Shown here piece by piece: positions 39,117 to 47,337 of a stretch of DNA of 64,000 bases (positions are counted from its first letter, which is position 1; the number at the start of each line of letters is the position of its first letter). The notes beneath the pieces are model-generated. The model searched no databases and was not told the DNA's origin. It saw nothing but the letters and a program-made list of their open reading frames with translations. The stretch comes from DATLGB01 sp963726825 (GTDB lineage Bacteria > Actinomycetota > Thermoleophilia > Solirubrobacterales > Solirubrobacteraceae): positions 186,001-250,000 of the forward strand of contig CAVSDT010000002.1 of assembly GCA_963726825.1 (NCBI GenBank), read 5' to 3'. Both the position numbers and the translations under genes were made by a program.

Positions 39117-40481
39117 ATGCCTCGTCCCGCGACCGTCTTCACCTGCTCCACCTGCGCCCACACGGCGGCGAAGTGGCACGGGCGCTGCCCGGGCTGCGGG
39201 GACTGGAACACGCTCGTGGAGGAGGCCGCGCCGGCGGCCGTCCCCAAGGGCGCGCGCGGCGGCCGCGGGGCCGCGCCGGGGGTGCCGGCCAAGGCGGTCC
39301 CGCTGCGCGACGTCAAGGCCGAGCGGGTGGCGCGCCTGCCGACCGGCATCGGCGAGCTGGACCGCACGCTCGGCGGCGGCATCGTCCCCGGCTCCGTCGT
39401 CCTGCTGGGCGGCTCGCCGGGGATCGGGAAGTCGACGCTCACCGCGATGGCGCTCGGCAACATGGCCGGCTGCGGCCGTGGGGTGCTGTACGTGTCGGGC
39501 GAGGAGTCGCCGGCGCAGATCAAGCTGCGCGCCGAACGTCTCGGCGGCGGTGCGCTCGACGTGCCCGTGCTGGCGGAGACCGACCTGGCGACGGTGCTCG
39601 CGACCCTCGAGGACGCCAAGCCCGACGTCTGCGTGATCGACTCGGTGCAGACGCTCGTGGCCGCGGAGCTGACGGGCGCCGCGGGCTCGGTCGGGCAGGT
39701 GCGCGAGGTCGCCGACCGCATCACCCGGCTGGCCAAGCGCCAGGGCACCGCGGTGATCCTCGTCGGCCACGTCACGAAGGAGGGCGCGCTCGCCGGCCCG
39801 CGGGTGCTGGAGCACCTCGTCGACTGCGTGCTGCAGTTCGAGGGCGAGCGGGAGCGCTTCTACCGCACCGTGCGGGCGCTCAAGAACCGCTTCGGCTCCA
39901 CCAACGAGCTCGGGGTGTTCGAGATGCGCGACGTCGGCCTCGTCGAGGTCCAGGACGCCTCCGGCCGGTTCGTGGGGGAGGCCACCCGGGCACCGGGCTC
40001 CGTCGTGCTGGCGGCGATGGAGGGCTCGCGCCCGCTGCTCGTCGAGGTCCAGGCGCTCGTCTCCCCGTCCGAGCTCGTGCCCCCGCGCCGGATCGCCAAC
40101 GGGATCGACCGCAACCGCCTCGCGCTCGTGCTCGCCGTCCTGGCCCGTCACGGCGGGGTCGCGGTCGGCTCGGCCGACGTGTTCGTCAACGTCGCCGGCG
40201 GCGTCCGGATCGACGAGCCAGGGGCTGACCTCGCGGTCGCCCTCGCGGTCGCCTCCGCCGCCAAGGGCGTCGCGCTCGGGGCCGAGAAGCCGATCGCGTG
40301 CTTCGGCGAGCTCGGCCTGACGGGGGAGCTGCGCACCGTCGCGCACGCCGACCGGCGCGTCGCCGAGGCGTCGAAGTTCGGGCTCGCGCCGGTCGTCGGT
40401 CCGCCGGAGGCCGCGACCCTGCGCGGGGCGCTGAAGACCGTCCTGGGCGGTGCGCCGCGCACGGTGCGAACGGCCGCGTAG
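39117..40481 (+). CDS. radA: DNA repair protein RadA
   Basis: A 454-residue RecA-like helicase that extends strand exchange in recombination. The N-terminal zinc finger uses C10, C13, C24 and C27; Walker A is GGSPGIGKST (98-107); the RadA-specific KNRFG motif lies in LKNRFGSTNELGVFEM (about 260-275); and the C-terminal Lon-like domain has VFVNVAGGVRIDEPGADLAVALA and CFGELGLTGELR. Full length. It is followed by disA, the partner order found in Bacillus and most actinobacteria; RadA is reported to bind c-di-AMP cyclase DisA in some species. Nearly leaderless. Confidence 0.95.
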   Translation: MPRPATVFTCSTCAHTAAKWHGRCPGCGDWNTLVEEAAPAAVPKGARGGRGAAPGVPAKAVPLRDVKAERVARLPTGIGELDRTLGGGIVPGSVVLLGGSPGIGKSTLTAMALGNMAGCGRGVLYVSGEESPAQIKLRAERLGGGALDVPVLAETDLATVLATLEDAKPDVCVIDSVQTLVAAELTGAAGSVGQVREVADRITRLAKRQGTAVILVGHVTKEGALAGPRVLEHLVDCVLQFEGERERFYRTVRALKNRFGSTNELGVFEMRDVGLVEVQDASGRFVGEATRAPGSVVLAAMEGSRPLLVEVQALVSPSELVPPRRIANGIDRNRLALVLAVLARHGGVAVGSADVFVNVAGGVRIDEPGADLAVALAVASAAKGVALGAEKPIACFGELGLTGELRTVAHADRRVAEASKFGLAPVVGPPEAATLRGALKTVLGGAPRTVRTAA

Positions 40482-40561
40482 CACGTCCTCCCGGGGGCGT
40501 CAAGCGTCGTTTTTGGCTCTGGAGCAGGGAAAACGCGCTCAACCCGAGGTAAAGAAGTTGC

Positions 40562-40567
40562 TAGAAT
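40562..40567 (+). promoter_or_regulatory. extended -10 (TGcTAGAAT) of disA
   Basis: TAGAAT with TG one base upstream (extended -10) ends 9 nt before ATG 40577. No good -35; the extended motif would compensate. It stands out in an AT-richer island at 40505-40575. Confidence 0.55.
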
Positions 40568-40576
40568 GCATGGCTG

Positions 40577-41689
40577 ATGTTGCCGCGTTCAACGGAAGAG
40601 GTTCACGACCTCGAGACGCGGCAGGAGCCTCGGCTGCTGAAGGCCCTCGAGATGGCCGCGCCGGGCTCCGCCCTGCGTGAGGGCATCGACAACATCGTCC
40701 ACGCCCGCACCGGTGGCCTGATCCTCGTCGGCGACCCCGACGAGCTCGGCTTCATGTTCTCCGGCGGGCTCAAGCTCGACGTCGACTACTCGCCGCAGAT
40801 GCTCTACCAGCTGGCGAAGATGGACGGGGCGATCGTCGTCAACGCCACGGCGACGAAGATCGCCTGGGCCAACACCCAGCTGATGCCGGACCCGACGATC
40901 CTCACCAACGAGACGGGGACGCGCCACCGCACGGCCGAGCGCGTCTCCAAGCAGGTCTCGGCCGTCGCCATCGCCGTGTCGCAGCGCCGCGAGGTCGTGT
41001 CGCTCTACGTGGACGGCTCGAAGTACATCCTCGAGGACATCCCCGTGGTGCTGGCCAAGGCCAACCAGGGGCTCGCGACGCTGGACAAGTACCGCTCGCG
41101 GCTCGATCAGGTCTCCACCCGCCTGACGGCGCTCGAGTTCGAGGGCGGCGTCACGCTCCACGACGTCCTCACGGTGCTGCAGCGCGCCGAGCTCGTGACG
41201 CGCATGGCGACCGAGATCGAGCGCTACATCGTCGAGCTCGGCTCGGAGGGCCGGCTGATCGAGATGCAGCTCGAGGAGACGATGGTGGGCGTGGCCTCCG
41301 ACAAGGCCGCCCTGCTGCACGACTACCTGTCGGGCGAACCCGTGGACGCGTTCGCGCCCGCGCTGGAGGCCATCGCGCGCATGGCCCACGCCGACCTCCT
41401 GGACTTCGGCCGCCTGGCCGAGCTGCTGGGCTATGACCGCAAGGTCAACACGCTCGACTACCCCGCCTCGCCGCGGGGCTATCGGGTGCTCAGCCGCATC
41501 CCCCGCCTGCCGCGTCTCGTGGTCGGCAACATCGTGCGCGAGCTCCGCGGCCTGGAGGACATCCTGGCCGCGACGGATCCGGAGCTCGAGGCGATCGAAG
41601 GGGTCGGCGAGATCCGCGCAAAGGACATCCGGGAGGGGCTGCGGCGCCTCCAGGAGATCAACCTCGTGGACCGCTACCTGCAGACCTGA
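40577..41689 (+). CDS. disA: DNA integrity scanning diadenylate cyclase
   Basis: A 370-residue octameric enzyme that makes c-di-AMP from two ATP and responds to branched DNA. The DAC domain (about 10-140) has MDGAIVVNATATKIAWANTQLMPDPTI with DGA at 83-85 and ETGTRHRTAER with the RHR motif near 114-122, both needed for catalysis. A helical spine (about 150-290) and a C-terminal helix-hairpin-helix DNA-binding domain (ILAATDPELEAIEGVGEIRAKDIREGLRRLQE) complete it. The ATG at 40577 is nearly leaderless. radA lies directly upstream and carD downstream. Confidence 0.96.
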   Translation: MLPRSTEEVHDLETRQEPRLLKALEMAAPGSALREGIDNIVHARTGGLILVGDPDELGFMFSGGLKLDVDYSPQMLYQLAKMDGAIVVNATATKIAWANTQLMPDPTILTNETGTRHRTAERVSKQVSAVAIAVSQRREVVSLYVDGSKYILEDIPVVLAKANQGLATLDKYRSRLDQVSTRLTALEFEGGVTLHDVLTVLQRAELVTRMATEIERYIVELGSEGRLIEMQLEETMVGVASDKAALLHDYLSGEPVDAFAPALEAIARMAHADLLDFGRLAELLGYDRKVNTLDYPASPRGYRVLSRIPRLPRLVVGNIVRELRGLEDILAATDPELEAIEGVGEIRAKDIREGLRRLQEINLVDRYLQT

Positions 41690-41762
41690 CCCGTGGGCAC
41701 CGCGAACGTGGCAGCCCGCCTGCCCCACCCGCGCCCGCACCACCCGCAACAAGGAGGACACC

Positions 41763-42326
41763 CTGCCTACCGACACCACCGCCGAAGAGGTTCTCGAGGC
41801 CATCGAGATCTCACGCGAGATCGAAAACATCGTCTACGAGATCGGCGATCACGTCGTGTACCCCCACCATGGTGCGGGCCAGGTCATCAAGAAGGAGGAG
41901 AAGTCGATCCTCGGTGAGACGCGCGAGTACCTCACCATCAAGATCCTCCACAACGACATGACCGTCATGGTCCCGTCGTGCAACGCGGGCAAGGCCGGGC
42001 TTCGTCGCATCATCGACGAGGAGACGGTCAAGCAGGTCCTCGGCGTGCTCTGCGCCGAGTGCTCGGAGATGCCCAAGAACTGGAACCGGCGCTTCAAGCA
42101 CAACCGCGACAAGATCAAGACCGGCGACATCCACGAGCTGGCCGAGGTCGTTCGCAATCTCGCGGTCCGTGAGCAGGAGAAGGGCCTCTCCACCGGCGAG
42201 AAGCAGATGTACACCCGGGCGAAGAAGATCCTCGCGTCCGAGATGATGTACGCGCTCGAGAAGACCGAGGAGGAGACCGAGGCCCACCTCGACGACCTCC
42301 TCCACCGGGATCAGGCCGCGGCCTAG
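41763..42326 (+). CDS. carD: CarD-family RNA polymerase-binding regulator
   Basis: A 187-residue transcription factor. YEIGDHVVYPHHGAGQVIKKEEKSILGETREYLTIKI (about 21-57) is the Tudor-like RNA polymerase beta-subunit interaction domain and the remainder (about 90-180) the helical DNA-binding domain with GDIHELAEVVRNLAVREQEKGLSTGEKQMYTRAKKILASEM. In mycobacteria CarD stabilises open complexes at most promoters, including rRNA. The start is CTG 41763: a perfect AAGGAGG (41751-41757) lies 5 nt upstream and no ATG, GTG or TTG follows before the conserved core. The first 20 residues are an extra acidic helix. Confidence 0.92.
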   Translation: MPTDTTAEEVLEAIEISREIENIVYEIGDHVVYPHHGAGQVIKKEEKSILGETREYLTIKILHNDMTVMVPSCNAGKAGLRRIIDEETVKQVLGVLCAECSEMPKNWNRRFKHNRDKIKTGDIHELAEVVRNLAVREQEKGLSTGEKQMYTRAKKILASEMMYALEKTEEETEAHLDDLLHRDQAAA

Positions 42327-42476
42327 TAGGTGGGCGGTTCCACGACCCCGCGCCCGCAGAGGCGGCGCTGACGCGGCGCCAGCCGCGCCGGTTCCGATCC
42401 CGGTTGGCCACGGCCGACTGGGTTCGAATCCGCCCCGTCTGACCTGGTCATCACCGGGTCTGCGAGCACGGATCTC
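42327..42476. other. carD-ispD spacer
   Basis: 150 nt with several G+C-rich self-complementary stretches (near 42358-42390 and 42403-42416) and a GGGTTCGAATCC sequence that looks like a tRNA T-loop, but no complete tRNA can be folded. No clear -10 for ispD. Confidence 0.35.
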
Positions 42477-43164
42477 GTGAAACCACACCACCACCACCGC
42501 CGCCGCGATCGTCGTCGCCGCCGGAAGCGGCGAACGCCTCGGCGCCGACGTCCCCAAGGCCTTCGTCGAGCTGGCCGGGCGGCCCATGGTCGCCTGGTCG
42601 CTCGCGGCCTTGGCGCAGGTCGGGCTGGGCGACGGCGTCGTCGTCGCCGTTCCGTCCGCGGGAGCGCCGGCAGGGGCGCTCCCGCCCGACGCCCACGCCG
42701 TCCCGGGCGGGGCGACCCGGTCGGACTCCGTGAAGGCCGCGCTGGCGGCCGTCCACCCCGACGCCGAGGTCGTGATCGTCCACGACGCCGCGCGCCCGCT
42801 CGTGCCGCCCGCGCTGTTCGCCGCCGTCCTCGCGGCGCTCGCGGACGCCGACGCCGCCACGGCGGCGGCGCCAATGACCGACACGGTCAAGGAGGCGGCC
42901 CTGGACCGCACGGTGCTCGGGACGCTGAACCGCTCGCGGCTGTGGGCGGTGCAGACGCCCCAGGCGTTCCGCCGGGAGGCGCTCGAGCGGGCGCTGGGCG
43001 CCGGCCCGGAGGCGCTCGCCGCCGCGACGGACGACTGCTCGCTCGTGGAGGCCCAGGGCGGGCGTGTCGTCGTCGTCCCCGGGCCGCCGGAGAACTTCAA
43101 GGTCACGACACCGCACGACCGCCGCGTCGCCGAGCTCCTGCTGCGCGAGCGCGCGACCGACTAG
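42477..43164 (+). CDS. ispD: 2-C-methyl-D-erythritol 4-phosphate cytidylyltransferase, start region disrupted
   Basis: The coding frame from 42481 to 43164 encodes IspD, third enzyme of the MEP isoprenoid pathway: IVVAAGSGERLGADVPKAF is the CTP-binding loop, GGATRSDSVKAAL and VVIVHDAARPLVPP the substrate and metal segments, and TDTVKEAAL and TPQAFRREALERAL follow as expected. The frame is closed by TGA at 42478-42480 and has no ATG, GTG or TTG between that stop and the CTP loop. GTG 42477 is in the neighbouring frame; deleting one base in the CCACACCACC stretch (42483-42497) would join it to the IspD frame. So either an insertion error or a rare start (ATC 42508) is present. ATG 42586 would remove the active-site loop. 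Confidence 0.85.
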
Positions 43165-44111
43165 GGCGCGACCCGGGCGGCCGGCACCTGCGCCGCGTCG
43201 CCGCCGCCCGACGCGTCGACGTCCCGTCTCGCCGCCTCCCGCGCCCGCATGCCGCGCGTGCGCAGCAGCCCCGTCGTCATGGCGAGTCCGGCGAGCACGA
43301 CGACCGCGCCGAGCAGCTCGGCGACGTTCGGACGCTCACCGAGCAGCAGCCACGCGCTGGCGATCCCCACGGGCGGGACCAGCAGCGTGAACGGGGCCAC
43401 GACGTTGACGGGGTGCTCGCGCAGCAGGCGGCCCCACACGCCGAAGCCGAACAGCGTGGAGCCGACGACGACGTAGAGCAGTGCGCCGACGCCGGCGAGG
43501 TCGATCCCACGCGCGGCCTCGCCGATCGCCCCCGGGCCCTCGAGCACGAGCGAGGCGACGACCAGGACCGGGAGCGCGAACAGGCTCGCCCACACCGTCA
43601 GGGCGAGCGCGTTGGCCGCCTGCGCGCGCCGCGTGCAGACGTTGCCCATGCCCCAGGAGGCGGCGGCGCCGACGCACAGCGCCAGCGCCGTCAGCGGCAC
43701 GTGCCCGCCGCGGCCGGCGCCGATGACGGCCATGCCGGCCAGCGCGATCGCGGCCCCGACGAGCACCCGCAGCGCCGGGCGCTCCCCGAGCAGCAGCACG
43801 CCGAAGCCGATCGTGAACACCGCCTGCAGCTGCAGCACGAGCGAGGCGAGGCCCGCGGGCATGCCCGCTTCGAGGGAGCTGAACACCAGCGCGAACTGCC
43901 CGGCGAGCGTGAACAGCCCGACGCCGGCCAGCCAGCGCAGCGGCACGCGCGGCCGGGGGAGGAGGAACACGGCCGGCACGAGCACGAGCGCGAAGCGCAG
44001 TGCCGCGAACAGCAGCGGTGGGAACGTCTCCAGTCCCACGTCGATGACGACGAAGTTCACGCCCCACACGACGGCGACGATCACGGCGAGGGCGACGTGG
44101 CGGGGTGGCAC
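43161..44111 (-). CDS. EamA/DMT-family transporter
   Basis: A 316-residue membrane protein with ten predicted transmembrane segments in two EamA repeats. Repeat one starts VALAVIVAVVWGVNFVVIDVGLETFPPLLFAALRFALVL and ends with VLLLGERPALRVLVGAAIALAGMAVI; repeat two ends with SAWLLLGERPNVAELLGAVVVLAGLAM; the paired LLLGERP turns are typical. It likely exports a metabolite or amino acid, substrate unknown. The Arg/Ala-rich C-terminus is cytoplasmic. The start is GTG 44111, 7 nt from GAGACT. It ends 4 nt inside ispD. Confidence 0.87.
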   Translation of the reverse strand: MPPRHVALAVIVAVVWGVNFVVIDVGLETFPPLLFAALRFALVLVPAVFLLPRPRVPLRWLAGVGLFTLAGQFALVFSSLEAGMPAGLASLVLQLQAVFTIGFGVLLLGERPALRVLVGAAIALAGMAVIGAGRGGHVPLTALALCVGAAASWGMGNVCTRRAQAANALALTVWASLFALPVLVVASLVLEGPGAIGEAARGIDLAGVGALLYVVVGSTLFGFGVWGRLLREHPVNVVAPFTLLVPPVGIASAWLLLGERPNVAELLGAVVVLAGLAMTTGLLRTRGMRAREAARRDVDASGGGDAAQVPAARVAP

Positions 44112-44118
44112 GGCCCGC

Positions 44119-44124
44119 AGTCTC
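44119..44124 (-). promoter_or_regulatory. -10 box GAGACT of EamA gene (leaderless)
   Basis: GAGACT on the minus strand ends 7 nt before GTG 44111; GANNNT variant. Confidence 0.35.
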
Positions 44125-44203
44125 GCCCACGCGGACCGCCGGTGCTTCCACCCTGCCCGCCGGGTCCGTGTCGTCGCCCACGGAGGTCCTCCCGCGCGCC
44201 TCG

Positions 44204-44209
44204 TAGCCT
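44204..44209 (+). promoter_or_regulatory. -10 box TAGCCT of PHP gene
   Basis: TAGCCT ends 9 nt before ATG 44219. Confidence 0.45.
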
Positions 44210-44218
44210 GATGCGCCG

Positions 44219-45049
44219 ATGCTGACGGACTACCACGTGCACCTGCGCAAGGACGAGAAGGGGACGCCGGCCGAGAAGCACTTCACGGTCGAGAACGCGG
44301 CCCGCTACCGCGCGGCGGCCGAGGAGCGCGGCATCACCGAGCTCGGGGTCTCCGAGCACATCTACCGCTTCCAGTCCGCCCTCGACGTGTGGGACCACCC
44401 CTACTGGTGCTCGGCCGCGGCCGACGACATCGAGGAGTACGTGCAGTTCGTGCGTGAGGAGACCGACCTGCGGCTCGGCATCGAGGCCGACTTCGTGGTC
44501 GGGCGCGAGGACCAGATGGCCAACCTGCTCGAGCGCTTCGAGTGGGACTACGTGCTCGGGTCGGTGCACTTCCTGCGCGGCCGTGCCGTCGACATGCCGG
44601 GCGCCTTCGACGTGTGGGGCCGGGGCGAGTCGGCAGAGAAGGTCTGGCGCCGCTACTTCGAGACCGTCGCCGAGGCCGCCCGCACCGGCCTCTACGACAT
44701 CATGGCCCACCCGGACCTCGTCAAGGTCTGGGGCGGCAACCGGCCGCTCCCCGAGGGCGACCTGGCCCGCTACTACGAGCCCGCCGTCGAGGCGTTCGCC
44801 GAGTCCGGCGTCGCCGTGGAGGTCTCCACCGCCGGGCTGCGCAAGCCGGTCGCCGAGATCTACCCGTCACGGCAGCTGCTCGAGCTCGTGGTCAGCGCCG
44901 GCTGCCCGATCGCGCTGTCCAGCGACGCGCACACGCCGGAGGACATCGGCGCGGGCTACGAGCAGGCGCTCGAGCTCCTCGAGGAGGTCGGCGTCCGCGA
45001 GCTGTGCGTGTTCGAGGGCCGCGGGCGCCGGATGGAGCCCGTCGGATGA
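44219..45049 (+). CDS. PHP-domain phosphatase (histidinol-phosphatase-like)
   Basis: A 276-residue PHP-fold metal-dependent hydrolase. Motif I is DYHVHL (H6 and H8), motif II LGVSEHIY (about 41-48), motif III GIEADFV (about 87-93), GSVHFLRG (about 117-124) and AHPDLVK (about 162-168), and motif IV SSDAHTPEDIG (about 238-248) supplies the last ligands. The pattern is that of HisK/HisJ-type histidinol phosphatases, but the gene is not among histidine genes, so another phosphate monoester is possible. Its stop overlaps ispF by ATGA, making an operon with the MEP pathway gene. Confidence 0.83.
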   Translation: MLTDYHVHLRKDEKGTPAEKHFTVENAARYRAAAEERGITELGVSEHIYRFQSALDVWDHPYWCSAAADDIEEYVQFVREETDLRLGIEADFVVGREDQMANLLERFEWDYVLGSVHFLRGRAVDMPGAFDVWGRGESAEKVWRRYFETVAEAARTGLYDIMAHPDLVKVWGGNRPLPEGDLARYYEPAVEAFAESGVAVEVSTAGLRKPVAEIYPSRQLLELVVSAGCPIALSSDAHTPEDIGAGYEQALELLEEVGVRELCVFEGRGRRMEPVG

Positions 45050-45546
45050 TCCGCACCGGCATCGGCGTCGACTCGCACCGCCTCGAGCCGGGCCGGCCGC
45101 TCGTCCTCGGCGGGGTCGACATCCCCCACGAGGAGGGGCTCGCCGGGCACTCGGACGCGGACGTGCTCACCCACGCGATCATCGACGCGCTGCTCGGGGC
45201 GGCCGCCCTCGGCGACATCGGGCAGCACTTCCCCGACACGGATGAGCGCTTCCGCGACGCCGACTCGATCGCCCTGCTGCGCGTCGTCGTCGGCCGCCTC
45301 GAGGAGCGCGGCTTCCGCATCGTCCACGTCGATTCCTCCGTGGTGATGGAACGACCCAAGCTCGCGCCCTACCGCGACGCGATCCGCGACTCCCTCGCCG
45401 CCACCCTGGACATCTCGGTCGCCCACGTCTCCATCAAGGCCACCACGGGTGAGCGGATGGGCTTCGTCGGCCGCGGCGAGGGCGTTGCCGCGATGGCGGT
45501 CGCCACCGTCGAGCGGCCCGAGGAGCTGGCGGGCGGGACGGCGTAG
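45046..45546 (+). CDS. ispF: 2-C-methyl-D-erythritol 2,4-cyclodiphosphate synthase
   Basis: A 166-residue trimeric enzyme that cyclises CDP-methylerythritol phosphate with loss of CMP. The zinc ligands are D9 and H11 in GVDSHRL and H43 in HSDADVLTHAIIDALLGAAALGDIG; FPDTDERF and IKATTGERMGFVGRGEG complete the signature. It overlaps the PHP-phosphatase gene (ATGA). ispD lies 2 kb upstream, separated by the EamA and PHP genes, whereas in Bacillus ispD and ispF are adjacent. It is the last core gene before the accessory block. Confidence 0.95.
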   Translation: MIRTGIGVDSHRLEPGRPLVLGGVDIPHEEGLAGHSDADVLTHAIIDALLGAAALGDIGQHFPDTDERFRDADSIALLRVVVGRLEERGFRIVHVDSSVVMERPKLAPYRDAIRDSLAATLDISVAHVSIKATTGERMGFVGRGEGVAAMAVATVERPEELAGGTA

Positions 45547-45748
45547 TCGGCGCCGGCGTCGGCGTCGGTCCTCGCACCAGCGCCCGACGGTGGGGCCGGG
45601 CTCGCCGCGGCGGGGTTCACCGTCGGCACCACCCCCTCCGTCAGCGACCGTGGTCCGTTCGACGAACCGCCGGGGTCCATCGGGCGCACCACGGTCTGCG
45701 CGAAAGCACGTGGTCGGCTTCGCGGACCGCGTCCGCGCCCGTGCCCGT
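45547..45748. other. gene-free gap after ispF
   Basis: About 200 nt between two convergent genes. I see no promoter, convincing hairpin or open frame with coding character. Confidence 0.4.
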
Positions 45749-46249
45749 CTAGCTCGCGCGGGCCTCGCGCCGCGCCCGTGCGGCCGCGCGCGTCTGCTCG
45801 TGCTCGACCTGGCGCTTGAGCTGCTGGAGGGAGCGGCGGAGGTTCGCCCGCACGGTCCGCGCGGCGAGGCGCTCGGCGAGCTGACCCCAGATCCCGGACC
45901 CGGCGACGCCGTAGGCCAGGCGCAGCTCGACGCGCGTGGTGCCGTCCTCGAGCTCGCGCAGGCGCCAGCGGCCGCGCTGATCGATGCCGGTCAGCGAGGT
46001 CCAGGCGAGGTCGCGGCACTCGGCGTGCTCGACGATCTCGACCAGCCCGCCGACCTCGGCGGAGCCGACGCGCATGAGCATCCGGTAGCGCGACCCGAGC
46101 TCGGCCCGGGTCGAGGCGTCCTCCGTGTCGTCCTCGGACTCCCAGCGGGTGACGCCCGCCAGGAAGTGCAGGTAGCGGCCGGGGGTGGTGACCTGCTCCC
46201 AGACGAGCTCGGCGGGGGCCGAGACGTCGATGGCGGCGACGACCCTCAT
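45749..46249 (-). CDS. SRPBCC-family protein
   Basis: A 166-residue polyketide-cyclase/START-like protein. MRVVAAIDVSAPAELVWEQVTTPGRYLHFLAGVTRWE is the standard N-terminal strand-helix-helix, and VELRLAYGVAGSGIWGQLAERLAARTVRANLRRSLQQLKRQVE the closing strand and long helix. It likely binds a hydrophobic ligand or lipid. Its ATG overlaps the acyltransferase stop (ATGA), so both are made from one mRNA; a lipid-related role fits this pairing. The C-terminal 15 residues are Arg/Ala-rich. Confidence 0.78.
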   Translation of the reverse strand: MRVVAAIDVSAPAELVWEQVTTPGRYLHFLAGVTRWESEDDTEDASTRAELGSRYRMLMRVGSAEVGGLVEIVEHAECRDLAWTSLTGIDQRGRWRLRELEDGTTRVELRLAYGVAGSGIWGQLAERLAARTVRANLRRSLQQLKRQVEHEQTRAAARARREARAS

Positions 46250-47220
46250 CCGAGCAGGGGCAGCCGGCGCTCGGCGGCCAGCGCGTCGAGGGTGTCCTGC
46301 ATCACGCGGAGCACGTGCTCGTAGACCTCGTCGATGTCCGGCTCGGGACCGAACTCGTCGCGCAGGTGGATCGGCGGCAGCGCCTCGACCGTGATCTTGG
46401 CCGGGAGGGGGATGTGGCCGAGCATGTCGCCGACGTTGATGACCCACGGCAGCGCCAGCGAGATCGGCAGCACCTTGAGGCGGAACGCCGTGTCCAGCCG
46501 CAGCGTGCGGGCCAGGCCCTCGCCGCGGGTGAGCGTCACGAACGTCTCGTGCCCGCCGACCGCGACGACGGGGACGATCGGCACGTCCTCCTCCAGCGCG
46601 AGCTTGATGAAGCCCTTGCGGCCGTCGAAGTCGACCCGGTGGCGCTCCCAGACGGGCCGGTGGACCTCGTAGTCGCCACCGGGGTAGACGAGCACGGCGG
46701 CGCCGGCGCGCAGCGCCTTGCTCGCGTTCTCGTGGCCGGCCGCGACCGTGCCGTACTTGCGCAGCCAGCCGAGGCCGGGGAAGGAGAGCACGAGGTTGTG
46801 GGCGAGCTGGTAGAAGGCGCGCTCGACGCCGAAGTAGGTGCTGAACGCGAGGGTGAAGACCCCCGTGTCAGGCGTCAGGTTGCCGCCGGAGTGGTTGCCG
46901 ACCAGCAGCACCGGCCCCTGCTCGGGGATGTTGCCGAGGCCGCGGACCTCGCCCCGGTAGTAGATCGAGTTCAGCAGCCACAGCCGGGGCAGCGACTCGC
47001 GGATGTAGTCGGGGTCGCGCTCGTCGAGGTCGGCGGTCGGGATCCGGCCCGAGACGGCCTTGACCGCCCCCCCGGCCATGCGTCCCGGCAGGCCGACGAG
47101 CCCGCGAGCGAGGCCAACGGCCCCTCCGACGAGGTCCAGGCCCTCGCCGCCGCCGCGTGCGGCCTCGGCGGCGCGCCGTGCCGCCGCCGGGTCCCCGTGC
47201 CCGTTCGTGCTCACCGCCAT
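46246..47220 (-). CDS. lysophospholipid acyltransferase family protein (PlsC-like)
   Basis: A 324-residue membrane-associated acyltransferase. The catalytic NH..D-type motif appears as GNHSGGNLTPDTGVF (about 119-133), followed by KYGTVAAGHENASKALRAGAAVLVYPGGDYEVHRP (about 170-204; the substrate-binding EG-type motif here is YPGGDYE) and IVPVVAVGGHETF. This variant, with PGGDYE and GGHET, is the DGAT/PlsC-like subgroup common in mycolate- and triacylglycerol-making actinobacteria. It could make phosphatidate or neutral lipids. ATG 47220 is preferred over upstream ATGs because TAGGAT ends 7 nt before it and overlaps them. Confidence 0.82.
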   Translation of the reverse strand: MAVSTNGHGDPAAARRAAEAARGGGEGLDLVGGAVGLARGLVGLPGRMAGGAVKAVSGRIPTADLDERDPDYIRESLPRLWLLNSIYYRGEVRGLGNIPEQGPVLLVGNHSGGNLTPDTGVFTLAFSTYFGVERAFYQLAHNLVLSFPGLGWLRKYGTVAAGHENASKALRAGAAVLVYPGGDYEVHRPVWERHRVDFDGRKGFIKLALEEDVPIVPVVAVGGHETFVTLTRGEGLARTLRLDTAFRLKVLPISLALPWVINVGDMLGHIPLPAKITVEALPPIHLRDEFGPEPDIDEVYEHVLRVMQDTLDALAAERRLPLLG

Positions 47221-47227
47221 CCGGCGC

Positions 47228-47233
47228 ATCCTA
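47228..47233 (-). promoter_or_regulatory. -10 box TAGGAT of acyltransferase gene (leaderless)
   Basis: TAGGAT on the minus strand ends 7 nt before ATG 47220; the ATG inside it cannot be the start of this transcript. Confidence 0.55.
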
Positions 47234-47244
47234 ATCGAGCGGCG

Positions 47245-47264
47245 CGGGCGCGAGGGCGCGCCCG
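47245..47264 (-). terminator. hairpin terminator of lacI-type gene
   Basis: CGGGCGCG (47245-47252) pairs with CGCGCCCG (47257-47264) around AGGG, downstream of the LacI-family gene on the minus strand. Confidence 0.5.
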
Positions 47265-47337
47265 ACACGCGGGACGACCCGCCCGGCCCGATTCCCGCCC
47301 GGTGCCCACGGTGGACACCGGGGCGCCGCGGCCTCCG

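Noticed and set aside
42400..42440. GGGTTCGAATCC resembling a tRNA T-loop between carD and ispD
   Set aside because: The T-stem does not pair beyond two bases, and no acceptor, D or anticodon arm can be found at the right distances on either strand.
42483..42500. CAC/CCA repeat as a histidine-rich N-terminus of ispD in the GTG 42477 frame
   Set aside because: That frame does not continue into IspD; the repeat is more simply the place of a one-base insertion.
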